A model generated the notes under the pieces. That model did no database searches. It had not been told where the DNA came from and saw nothing but the letters and a program-made list of their open reading frames with translations. From Pseudomonas mucidolens (GTDB taxonomy: Bacteria; Pseudomonadota; Gammaproteobacteria; Pseudomonadales; Pseudomonadaceae): a DNA stretch of 64,000 nt. The stretch covers positions 3,720,001 through 3,784,000 of the forward strand of contig NZ_LT629802.1 of assembly GCF_900106045.1 (NCBI RefSeq). Reading direction: 5' to 3'. Shown here piece after piece: positions 27,263-34,424 of the stretch (position 1 is the first letter of the stretch; each line of letters opens with the position of its first letter). The translations under genes and the position numbers were made by a program.

Positions 27263-28678
27263 TCAGTCACGCCGCCACAGGCCGGTCAGGCGCTGGCGCC
27301 AGCTCGTCATCTGCCGTTCCGGTGGCTCGGGCCAGTGCGTCTTCTTGATCTCGCATTGCACGATGCCGTTGGCCCCCAGCCGTAGACGCCAGCGCTGCGC
27401 GGAGGAATAGGACTGGCCGGGTTCGGTATGCACCAGCAGCAGGTTGTAATCGTGCTGCTTCTCGATGGGATGCGCCTGGATGGAGGCAAACGGATCGGCC
27501 TCGTCGGCACAGACGAACAGCTGGTGCTTGCTGGCCAGGATCATCTCGCAGAGCCGTTCGCAGTCCAGGGTCAGTCGCTCCTGGATCTCGTCCTGTTCCA
27601 GCGCCGCCTTGTCGAGAGTGAGCCGCGAGCGGTAGCAAATGATCTGCCGCTCTTCGTTGCTGGCCCACTTGCCGGAGTGTTCCAGCACCTGCCGGGGCAG
27701 CTCGGGGAGTTTTCGGTAGTCCAGCCAGACCAGTTGCTGGGCCAGTAATTTTTTCGTGTAGGGCATCAGCAGGCGGATCTTCCAGCGCGGCTTGCCCTTG
27801 CGCAACCAGCGGGTAATGGCGCTGATCATGTCGTCGCGCAGCAGGTCGCGGAGGGCGTAGATCAGCGCGATGCCCAGCAACAGGGTGAGGGACAGCTTCT
27901 GGCTGGCGTCTCGCGCGTTGAACAGGAAGTAGGTGAACAGCGACATGATCAGCGTGGTGGACGCAGCCTTGACCAGCTTATGGGTTCCCGGGCCCAGCTC
28001 GGTGATCCTGGAGCGCAGCAGCACCGGATATTCCAGCAGCCGGTGATACAGGCTCATGCGGTTCCAGACTCGGGTCGGCGTGCCGAGGAAGTCGCCCAGG
28101 TACTTGCGCTCCTTGCGGTGCTTGAACTCCTGGCGCAGGAAGTCGGCCATCGACTGCCTCAGTTCCTCGTCCAGGTCGGCGAAGCCGTCCAGGGTCATGC
28201 TTTCCAGCAGGTACTGCTCGGCATACCAGGAAAAATAGATGTCCATCTGGCGGAAGTAGCGCAGCTGGTTATTTTGCTGGGGAGCGGTCTTGCGCAAGCG
28301 TTGCGCAAAATTCTGGCTGAGTCGTAGGGCGCGGCTGATCGGTTCCGCCGTGGCCCCCGAACTCTGCAATTGCTGGCGCAAGCGCTCCATCGAGGCCAGG
28401 TACTGGAAAAACCAGGACCCGTACATGATTTCGTAGTGGGGCGAGAGCAGCGAGAACGAGGTGTCGGCCTTGCTGGCGCGGTCCTTGGCCGGCAGGCCCA
28501 GCAGGCCGAAGCGGTGCGTCAGGGCGCTGAAGAAGAACTGTTCCTCGGCCAGGGTCCTGGCAGAAAAGTTGCTTTCGTGAGGGGTGAACAGATACAGCTC
28601 GACCTGGTGCCGGCCCGGTTTTTTCAATGTGCGAGTCAGCTGCAGGCGGTAATCGCCCTTGCGCTTCAGTGAGAACAC
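27263..28678 (-). CDS. Membrane protein of unknown function, 5' end probably lost
   Basis: From GTG 28678 the product has about 471 residues, beginning with LKRKGDYRLQLTRTLKKPGR after the first three. The frame stays open to 28888, but the extra 70 residues have non-coding composition. The cytoplasmic part (about 1-245) has TPHESNFSARTLAEEQFFF and two hydrophobic segments follow (STTLIMSLFTYFLF and LTLLLGIALIYAL), then a charged C-terminal region. No family is recognised. GGAG is only two bases from the GTG, so the true start may have been removed by the inverted-repeat element at 28841-29050. Confidence 0.6.
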   Translation of the reverse strand: MFSLKRKGDYRLQLTRTLKKPGRHQVELYLFTPHESNFSARTLAEEQFFFSALTHRFGLLGLPAKDRASKADTSFSLLSPHYEIMYGSWFFQYLASMERLRQQLQSSGATAEPISRALRLSQNFAQRLRKTAPQQNNQLRYFRQMDIYFSWYAEQYLLESMTLDGFADLDEELRQSMADFLRQEFKHRKERKYLGDFLGTPTRVWNRMSLYHRLLEYPVLLRSRITELGPGTHKLVKAASTTLIMSLFTYFLFNARDASQKLSLTLLLGIALIYALRDLLRDDMISAITRWLRKGKPRWKIRLLMPYTKKLLAQQLVWLDYRKLPELPRQVLEHSGKWASNEERQIICYRSRLTLDKAALEQDEIQERLTLDCERLCEMILASKHQLFVCADEADPFASIQAHPIEKQHDYNLLLVHTEPGQSYSSAQRWRLRLGANGIVQCEIKKTHWPEPPERQMTSWRQRLTGLWRRD

Positions 28679-28840
28679 AGCTCCCCCCCATGTGACAGTT
28701 GGCCCGGCGGCAGGATAGCAAGCTTTCTTGCGGATGATCCCAAGTGCTGTTGGAGTGGGGGGTGTGCAGGTTCGTGCGACTGGGGTGCCGCCACGCGACC
28801 GCGCCAGCACCGGGACGGGCGATCGCACCGCGCGAGTAGT

Positions 28841-29050
28841 TGGGGTTATGCCGAGATAAGGGGAAAATTCACTCATTTTGGTATGCAACTACTTCTCGGG
28901 ATGGAAAATTCCGGAGACAACGCAATAGGCGTCCGCAGATTGGCCGAGGTGGCCAAGCATTGCAGCGGATGAGTTGGTTGCACGTAGCCTTTATAGAACA
29001 ACCACTTGCGACGTGAATGTCCTAATTTTCCATTATCTCGGCATAACCCC
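28841..29050. mobile_element. Short inverted-repeat element with Tn3-like ends
   Basis: GGGGTTATGCCGAGATAAGG at 28841 is mirrored by TTATCTCGGCATAACCCC ending at 29050. About 27 terminal bases match with small differences. The right end continues into GACGTGAATGTCCTAATTTT, which resembles what I recall of the long terminal repeats of Tn4651/Tn4652-type Tn3-family transposons. The 155 bases inside encode nothing I can identify. A MITE-like remnant. Confidence 0.5.
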
Positions 29051-29068
29051 GAGTTAATTGCGAATGAA

Positions 29069-29124
29069 CCTGCATTTATCCGTTTCGACCTGCATTCCAT
29101 CGCTGTCGGCCAGCATTAATTGCG
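29069..29124 (+). repeat. Diverged direct repeat, right copy
   Basis: Counterpart of 27134-27195. A further TTAATTGCGAATGAA (29054-29068) and TTAATTGCGACTGAA (29116-29130) repeat inside this area gives an IS21-like or Tn7-like array of end repeats next to a transposition ATPase fragment. Confidence 0.5.
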
Positions 29125-29135
29125 ACTGAATAAGA

Positions 29136-29408
29136 TTAGATCGGCAGTCCCGCGGCCAGCATTCTATCGCGCAACTCGGCGGGCCGGGCCGGATCAAGCA
29201 TGTTGTGGAAGAGTGCGTTGATCTCGGTAGGCTCGGCATCAAATTGCTCCACCAAGTCCTTGATGCGGTAACCATGGCGCATTAAGGTTGGCTCCAGGTC
29301 GTCCAGTTGACGTGAAAGCACTGACTCCACCAGTTCCGCCGAGACGGGTTTCTCGCCAGTCAGGTAGAGGCCTCCACCGACTGATCCACGCGTTACCCAT
29401 AACGGGGT
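29136..29408 (-). pseudogene. C-terminal fragment of an AAA+ transposition helper ATPase
   Basis: An open frame of about 90 residues ends in RHGYRIKDLVEQFDAEP and LRDRMLAAGLPI. Upstream it reads VTRGSVGGGLYLTGEKPVS. This resembles the C-terminal part of ExeA/TniB-like ATPases encoded by transposons. The ATPase core is missing. The transposon end-like repeats follow its stop directly, as expected for the end of such an element. Family assignment is from memory and tentative. Confidence 0.4.
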
Positions 29409-29526
29409 TTATGGTAAATCCAAGTTCCAATCAAACGCATAGTCCTATTTATAAGCCGCAAACAGCCTCTACCCATTAAGCTCGCGCTCTTTTTTGAGTT
29501 CAGTGAGAAGCAGGACGTGAACCACG

Positions 29527-29820
29527 TCAACCGTATGAGCATCCACTGGCGAAGGCAATTATGGTCAAATCATGCAGATCCCGTGCATTGGTCACGGGGC
29601 TGTTCTTCGCGACAACTGGAACTAGCTCTTTCACGAAGGCTTATGGCTATCTAAGCCCTCAGCATGGAAAGGTTCCGAGACGGATGCAGCTTCGATGTCG
29701 CCCCGGTGCACCCGAGCGATGAGTGAATCAGAGGAGCCTGATACCAGCTCAATCTGCACATTGGGAAAGCGTTCATCGCCTGTCGCTGCTATAGCAGGGC
29801 TATGGCGAAGAATGGCAAAT
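29527..29820 (-). pseudogene. LysR-family regulator fragment with frameshift
   Basis: One frame reads ERFPNVQIELVSGSSDSLIA then RVHRGDIEAASVSEPFHAEG, typical of the LysR substrate-binding domain. It stops after LDSHKPS. A one-base shift continues as FVKELVPVVAKNSPVTNARD, then LHDLTIIAFASGCSYG and stop. The DNA-binding half is missing. Intact LysR proteins are about 300 residues. Confidence 0.6.
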
Positions 29821-30169
29821 CAGTATGGCTGAGACAGTGCTCCTCAAAAGGAAACAACTTGTCTGCGAGACAGGATACTAGCCCTCCAATGACATGTGTG
29901 TTTTCTCCTGACAACCTGGAGGTGGAGTGAGGACGATTTTTGGCGTGTTCATCGGCACTTCCCCGAACGTTGGATGACACTGGAAGTGTAGCCAAGATCG
30001 GAGAAATGGTAATTCGAGAACAGAACACTAGTGCCCTGTGTGGTGCTTTGGCGGTACATTAAACGGCAAGACACCGCGCAGCAATCGCATGATCGAATGA
30101 CTGCTTTGGGTCGACAGCGGTCCATCACACCCACGGCCATGCAGAATACGAGACTCAGCCAAAGTCGTG
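29821..30169. other. Intergenic stretch without recognisable gene
   Basis: 349 bases between the LysR fragment and the LysE-family gene. Short frames exist on both strands but none resembles a known protein. It is probably decayed island DNA. Confidence 0.5.
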
Positions 30170-30790
30170 TCAAGAGGACAAGCGCTCTATGGTCAGCGCC
30201 ATGGCTAACAAGATCATCACGACACCAGATAGCTGGCTGACACGCTTCGCGGTGTCAGGTCTGCCTCCGAGTACAACCTGGGCGCCGAACCCAACAGCCA
30301 AGTACACGGCACTACAGCCGATAATATGCAGTAATCCCAGACAAATAATCTGCACGGAAACCGGCCACGCTGCGCTAAGGCTGGTGAATTGGGGAAGCAG
30401 AGCCAGAAAGAACAAAAACAGCTTAGGGTTCAAGCCGGCCATGCAGGCACCTTTCAGCGCCCACCGAGACTTGCTGGGCGAGCCCTTGGATTCACCTTGA
30501 GCAGGTGTGGAGGGTTTCATGACCATATTGATGCCCATCCATGCGAGGTAGCCTGCGCCCGCAAGGGTGAGCAGTGATAGCGCGCCTGGTGAGCTTGCAA
30601 CCACGCCGCCGACTCCAGCTGCGACTATTAATGTGGCGCAGAGATGCGCTGACATCATGCCGGCCACAGCCGGAACAACGACACGACGCCCGTGCACGCC
30701 TGCAGAGATTGCATAAGCCCAATCCGCGCCAGGCGTTAAAACCAATAACAAAGATACGGCCCAAAATGCGGCGATTACGCTGATGCTCAC
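30170..30790 (-). CDS. LysE/RhtB-family amino acid exporter
   Basis: A 206-residue inner-membrane protein with about six hydrophobic segments and the family signature LLVLTPGADWAYAISAGVHG near the N-terminus; LNPKLFLFFLALLPQF is also typical. Members export amino acids such as threonine or lysine. It is divergent from an Lrp-family regulator, a common pairing in which the regulator senses the amino acid. The specific substrate cannot be read from the sequence. Confidence 0.85.
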   Translation of the reverse strand: MSISVIAAFWAVSLLLVLTPGADWAYAISAGVHGRRVVVPAVAGMMSAHLCATLIVAAGVGGVVASSPGALSLLTLAGAGYLAWMGINMVMKPSTPAQGESKGSPSKSRWALKGACMAGLNPKLFLFFLALLPQFTSLSAAWPVSVQIICLGLLHIIGCSAVYLAVGFGAQVVLGGRPDTAKRVSQLSGVVMILLAMALTIERLSS

Positions 30791-30909
30791 CTCAACCTCC
30801 CCGCGCCTTCAGAAACTGACTTAATATCGAAATCCGTAACATCCCGAATGCTGTTCTGCAAAATCTTGCATCTACATAATATTATTCAGCTAAAGGCGGA
30901 GAAAATACC

Positions 30910-31401
30910 GTGCAGGAAGATCCGTATCCCGTTCGGAAAACGCGTGGCGATCAGACGCAGTTGGACGCTATCGACAGAAAACTATTAAGTCTTCTGGCTC
31001 GAAATGCGGAGCTGAGTTACAACGAGCTGAGCCAGCAAGTCCATCTCTCAGCTCCGGCGGTGCATGAACGAGTGAAGCGGTTGAAGAGTAGAGGGGCGAT
31101 TCGGGCGACAGTTGCCCTGCTGGACGGCCTGAAAGTCGGCAGAGCCCTCCTTGCTTTTGTACACCTTGAGACCAGCAACTGGGAAACCACTCGACGCGTA
31201 CTCGAGATGTCCGCTTTCCCGGAAATTGAGGAGATCCATACCGTGGCAGGTGACACTGCAATGATTCTGAAAGTACGAACCGAGAACTCCGCAGCACTGG
31301 AAAACATGCTGGGTAAACTGCACCGTCTGGAGGGTTTCAAAGGCGTCAAAACATTTATCGCCTTGGGCACCTACCTCGAACGAGGACCCCTACCGGTTTA
31401 G
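30910..31401 (+). CDS. Lrp/AsnC-family transcriptional regulator
   Basis: A 163-residue protein. It has an N-terminal helix-turn-helix (about 18-75, LDAIDRKLLSLLARNAELSY then VHLSAPAVHERVKRL) and a RAM/ligand-binding domain (about 80-155). It starts with GTG at 30910, preceded by GGCGGAGA. Divergent from the LysE-type exporter, which it probably controls. The 119-base intergenic region is AT-rich. Confidence 0.87.
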   Translation: MQEDPYPVRKTRGDQTQLDAIDRKLLSLLARNAELSYNELSQQVHLSAPAVHERVKRLKSRGAIRATVALLDGLKVGRALLAFVHLETSNWETTRRVLEMSAFPEIEEIHTVAGDTAMILKVRTENSAALENMLGKLHRLEGFKGVKTFIALGTYLERGPLPV

Positions 31402-31558
31402 CAGCAGTTGTATCTTGCGCATTGCCCCTCGGGTGCTTGAAATGTGTTAACGGCGACACATGCTTGCCCATCGCATGCAACCCAGTTCCTGCCCTAAAGC
31501 CGGTCTGCCGCCCGCAGAGCTGAAGAGCATTGCGTAAGCAGCGGCGACATCGGTCTGA

Positions 31559-31765
31559 GCAGCCGTCGTTGCTGATGCAGGGGAAATCGGCGGGCGGTAT
31601 CTTGAAGGTTGTGCTGCCGCCTCAGTGAATGATTCGCCCAATCCCTTTGCGGATGGCGTCCGTTCATACGCGCGTGATGCGGACAAAGCGAAACAGCTGG
31701 GAGAAAAGCGAGATACACAACCGACTTCATCTAATGCCCTCTGGCGCGGGATCAGTAGCGCATGA
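31559..31765 (+). pseudogene. Decayed coding remnant of unknown family
   Basis: The frame reads AVVADAGEIGGRYLEGCAAA then SVNDSPNPFADGVRSYARDA and ends LWRGISSA-stop. Composition looks coding and KAGLPPAELKSIA is read in another frame just upstream, suggesting a frameshifted gene. I do not recognise it. No start codon with ribosome site is evident. The remaining sequence between 31402 and 31793 shows nothing else. Confidence 0.25.
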
Positions 31766-31793
31766 GGCGATGCATCGTCGTAAATTGCCGAAG

Positions 31794-32279
31794 CTAACCA
31801 GCCTCTGTGCCCTGCTCCAGGGCCTTTGCGAATTGGCGCATCAGCCGCACCAGGTCTGTGATGTCTTCGGCAGCCCAGTCCTGAAAGATTCCTCGTGCCA
31901 GGCGCTCGCGCGCTTGGTCGATCTGGTCGGTGATTGCCTTGCCTTTCGCAGACACCACCGCCTCGCGCATCCGACGATCTTCCGAGTTCTCATGCCGGAT
32001 CACCAACTCCATGCGTTCAAGCTTGGAGACCTGGCGGCTGATGGTCGTGTAGTCCCTGCCCAGGCGACCTGCCAGATCCACGACGCCAATCGGTCCCACC
32101 CGCTCGATTACCACCAGGAGGCGAAAGAGCGCCTGGTCCAGGTGTACACCTGCTTCCGCGATGAGTCGCTCGTCGTTCCGAGGCCGGTTCATCACGCTCA
32201 CGATCGAGATCAGGGACCGATGGAGATCCTTCATCTGCGCGGATATATGTGTATCTTGCACTTTCTTTTTGGTAGTCAT
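31794..32279 (-). CDS. MarR-family transcriptional regulator
   Basis: A 161-residue protein with the winged helix at about 55-115 (IGVVDLAGRLGRDYTTISRQ recognition region, then ENSEDRRMREAVVSAKG wing). ATG 32279 is preceded by GGAGG at good distance; upstream in-frame codons run into the divergent monooxygenase gene. Two similar imperfect palindromes lie in the shared control region, suggesting it represses itself and the FAD monooxygenase until a phenolic or aromatic ligand binds. Confidence 0.88.
   Translation of the reverse strand: MTTKKKVQDTHISAQMKDLHRSLISIVSVMNRPRNDERLIAEAGVHLDQALFRLLVVIERVGPIGVVDLAGRLGRDYTTISRQVSKLERMELVIRHENSEDRRMREAVVSAKGKAITDQIDQARERLARGIFQDWAAEDITDLVRLMRQFAKALEQGTEAG
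32244..32262. promoter_or_regulatory. Candidate MarR operator 1, in the regulator's first codons
   Basis: TATGTGTATCTTGCACTTT differs little from the second site at 32294-32313. ATGTGNATCTTNCAC is shared. Its position would block transcription of the regulator gene itself. Confidence 0.5.
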
Positions 32280-32293
32280 AAACTGCCCTCCTA

Positions 32294-32313
32294 ATATGTG
32301 CATCTTACACATT
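32294..32313. promoter_or_regulatory. Candidate MarR operator 2, upstream of the monooxygenase
   Basis: TATGTGCATCTTACACATTC has inverted half-sites ATGTG and CACAT with five bases between them. It lies 16 bases before the monooxygenase start and overlaps the expected promoter. Confidence 0.6.
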
Positions 32314-32328
32314 CTTAGGAGAAGTGAT

Positions 32329-33822
32329 ATGCGTGAGCCTGTTGACGTCCTGATTTGTGGTGCCGGTGCCGCTGGCCTGACCTTAGCGATTGACTTGGCG
32401 CGGCGCGGGGTGCGCTTTGCCCTCATCGAAAAGCTCCCTTCTCCCTTTTTGGGCTCGCGCGGCAAAGGCATTCAGCCGCGCACCCAGGAGGTCTTCGAAG
32501 ATCTCGGAATCCTGGACCGGGCCATGGCCGCAGGTGGTATCTACCCGACTATTCGCAAATACGCGCCCGATGGCAGCCACGTGGACCAGGAGGTGACGAG
32601 CGTTGCCGAACCCACACCTGCAGAGCCCTATTGCCTTCCGTTGATGATTCCCCAGTTCAAGACCGAAGCGATCTTGCGCGAGCGCTTGATAGAACTGGGG
32701 CATGCGCCAGAGTTTGGTGTCGAACTGACCGGGAAGGTGGTCAGCGCCGACGGGGTCAAAGCCGTACTCGCAACCCCAGATGGCGAACAGACCCTCCATA
32801 CCCGCTACCTGGTGGGCGCCGATGGCGGGCGCAGCTTCGTGCGCAGCACCTTGGGGATTGGCTTTCCGGGCAAGACCCTGGGCGTGCGGGCGATCGTGGC
32901 CGATGTCGTATTGGATGGACTGCCGCGCGACGTGTGGCACCAGTTTGATGGTGGGGACTCAGGCCCATTGGCTATCTGCCCGTTGGCAGGTACCGACCTG
33001 TTCCAGATCCAGGCACCCGTTCCCTTGGAGGGCGATATCGATCTCTGCGCGGCTGCGCTGACCGAGCGCGTTGCCCTGCACACAGGGCGCACGGACATCA
33101 CGGTCCATTCGGTCGCCTGGTCATCCATCTACAACATGAATGCCAGGCTCGCCGATCGTTACCGGGATGGCCCGGTGTTCCTGGTCGGCGATGCGGCGCA
33201 TGTCCATCCGCCTACCGGTGGACAAGGCCTCAACACCAGCGTCCAGGATGCTTACAACCTGGGTTGGAAGCTGGCGGCCGTATTGGCCGGCGCACCAGAG
33301 GCTCTACTGGAAACCTACGAAGCTGAGCGCCGCCCGGTGGCCGCAGACGTACTCGGCCTGTCCACGCGCCTGCTTGCAGGCTTCAAGGCCGGGGACAACA
33401 GGCGGACCCGTGAAGTCCAGCAGTTGGATATTGGCTATCCCCACTCGCCGTTATCGCTCTCGTCGCAAGCCGCTGACAGCAGGCTCGCGCCAGGCGATCG
33501 TGCACCTGATGCCATCGTGCGAGGCGCAGGCGGCAGCCCAACACGTTTGTTCAACCTGTTCAAGGGCACCCATTGGACCTTGCTAGCCAATGGTCCCTCG
33601 AACTTCGCGCCAAGCGCGGGCTTGCATATCCACGGCATCGGGCCCGGCTCGGAGATCGAAGATCACCTGGGTCAGTTCGCCCAGTTCTACGGCCTCGGTG
33701 AAGGTTCTGCCGTGTTGGTCAGGCCGGATGGTTATCTGGCAGGGTTCTTTACGAAAGATCAGCCGGTTGCATTGTGTGACTACCTGGCTCGCTACAAATC
33801 AGAAAACTGCAGCGCCCCCTGA
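32329..33822 (+). CDS. FAD-dependent aromatic monooxygenase (PheA/TfdB family)
   Basis: A 497-residue class A flavoprotein hydroxylase. FAD-binding GxGxxG is in VLICGAGAAGLTLAIDLARR, the DG motif in YLVGADGGRSFVR, and the GD motif in GPVFLVGDAAHVHPPTGGQG. A thioredoxin-like C-terminal domain (about 390-490) is degenerate. Such enzymes hydroxylate phenols or inactivate aromatic antibiotics; the substrate is not evident. AGGAG precedes the ATG at 32329. Controlled by the divergent MarR gene. Confidence 0.87.
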   Translation: MREPVDVLICGAGAAGLTLAIDLARRGVRFALIEKLPSPFLGSRGKGIQPRTQEVFEDLGILDRAMAAGGIYPTIRKYAPDGSHVDQEVTSVAEPTPAEPYCLPLMIPQFKTEAILRERLIELGHAPEFGVELTGKVVSADGVKAVLATPDGEQTLHTRYLVGADGGRSFVRSTLGIGFPGKTLGVRAIVADVVLDGLPRDVWHQFDGGDSGPLAICPLAGTDLFQIQAPVPLEGDIDLCAAALTERVALHTGRTDITVHSVAWSSIYNMNARLADRYRDGPVFLVGDAAHVHPPTGGQGLNTSVQDAYNLGWKLAAVLAGAPEALLETYEAERRPVAADVLGLSTRLLAGFKAGDNRRTREVQQLDIGYPHSPLSLSSQAADSRLAPGDRAPDAIVRGAGGSPTRLFNLFKGTHWTLLANGPSNFAPSAGLHIHGIGPGSEIEDHLGQFAQFYGLGEGSAVLVRPDGYLAGFFTKDQPVALCDYLARYKSENCSAP

Positions 33823-33827
33823 CTACG

Positions 33828-34014
33828 GTCCGCTTCCGGACCAGAGTGTGTAAAAACGGTTTTCAGCGCAGCACGCAGCCGAAACCAGACTAAAGTTCGC
33901 GCGTCTACGCAAAATCTGTGTCTGCTCACCTGTCGATAGATTTCAGATTTAACGTAGATACGCCCACTTCAATTTTGGCGAAGCGTTTTTACACACTCTG
34001 GGCCAGAAGCGGAC
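33828..34014. mobile_element. MITE-like element with 31-bp terminal inverted repeats
   Basis: Positions 33828-33858 and 33984-34014 are inverted repeats matching at 29 of 31 bases (ends GTCCGCTTCYGG, inner GAGTGTGTAAAAACG). The 125 bases between encode no protein. The element starts six bases after the monooxygenase stop and its other end interrupts the integrase fragment. No clear target duplication is seen. A solo copy of one end is at 26454-26467. Confidence 0.7.
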
Positions 34015-34260
34015 AGTCAGTGACTTACCCGCCGAAACCATCTTTTTAGCCTCGCCCAAGCGCTCTCTGGCTTCCGCAAGCGTGATGCCGCCCACGCCAT
34101 AACGACCGAACGTAATGGTCTCCTGACGACCGTTGATGGAGTAGTTGTAGCGAAATGAGATGGAACCGGCAGCGGTGACGGCCACGTACAGCCCGTCGCG
34201 GTCGTTCACCTTGTAGAGTTTTTCTTTCGGTTTGAGGTTACGCAGCTTGGTATCGGTCAA
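34015..34260 (-). pseudogene. Truncated P4-type tyrosine integrase (N-terminal domain)
   Basis: About 80 residues read LTDTKLRNLKPKEKLYKVND, GLYVAVTAAGSISFRYNYSI and ITFGRYGVGGITLAEARERL, the DUF4102 N-terminal domain of P4-type integrases. The catalytic domain is missing. At 34014 the frame passes into the inverted-repeat element, which adds 22 unrelated residues and a stop at 33949. Intact proteins have about 400 residues. It reads the same way as guaA, directly downstream of it, as in functional guaA-integrating islands. Start is TTG with GGGG nearby. Confidence 0.8.
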
Positions 34261-34341
34261 TGCCCCTTACCATGCCACATAAACACGCTGCTTGGCGATG
34301 CACAAAGCTGCCTGAATTTGCCAGACCAAAAAAGCCAAAAA

Positions 34342-34357
34342 CCCGCATTTACGCGGG
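34342..34357 (-). terminator. Terminator downstream of guaA (island-borne)
   Basis: CCCGC (34342-34346) and GCGGG (34353-34357) form a hairpin followed on the reverse strand by TTTTT. It lies 50 bases past the guaA stop, inside the island side of the attachment site. Confidence 0.7.
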
Positions 34358-34405
34358 CTCCAGGGCATTTCTTGCTAGTGGGTGCCCGGCAATGCCGGAC
34401 GTCCC

Positions 34406-34424
34406 ATCATTCCCACTCAATCGT
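34406..34424. repeat. Candidate island attachment site at guaA 3' end
   Basis: ATCATTCCCACTCAATCGT covers the last codons and stop of guaA. It is repeated at 25282-25300 with three differences. Integration here preserves the guaA reading frame. Confidence 0.65.

Larger units (their letters stand above)
25282..34424. mobile_element. Decayed genomic island integrated at the 3' end of guaA
   Basis: Direct repeats of the guaA 3' end bound about 9.1 kb of accessory genes. A truncated P4-type integrase lies next to intact guaA and reads the same way, the usual layout for guaA-targeted islands. The interior holds gene fragments (OhrR, LysR, transposon ATPase), short inverted-repeat elements and cargo genes absent from the conserved Pseudomonas order. 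The integrase is broken, so the island is probably immobile. The exact crossover inside the repeats is not known. Confidence 0.65.

Noticed and set aside
28679..28888. N-terminal extension of the island membrane protein (70 residues)
   Set aside because: The stretch is Pro/Arg/Thr-rich, overlaps the inverted-repeat element, and lacks any similarity to the rest of the protein.
29789..30028. A 79-codon reverse frame between the LysR fragment and the exporter
   Set aside because: It overlaps the LysR fragment in another frame and shows no domain or good start.
31447..31686. A 79-codon reverse frame downstream of the Lrp gene
   Set aside because: No ribosome site and no recognisable family; the opposite strand has the more protein-like remnant.
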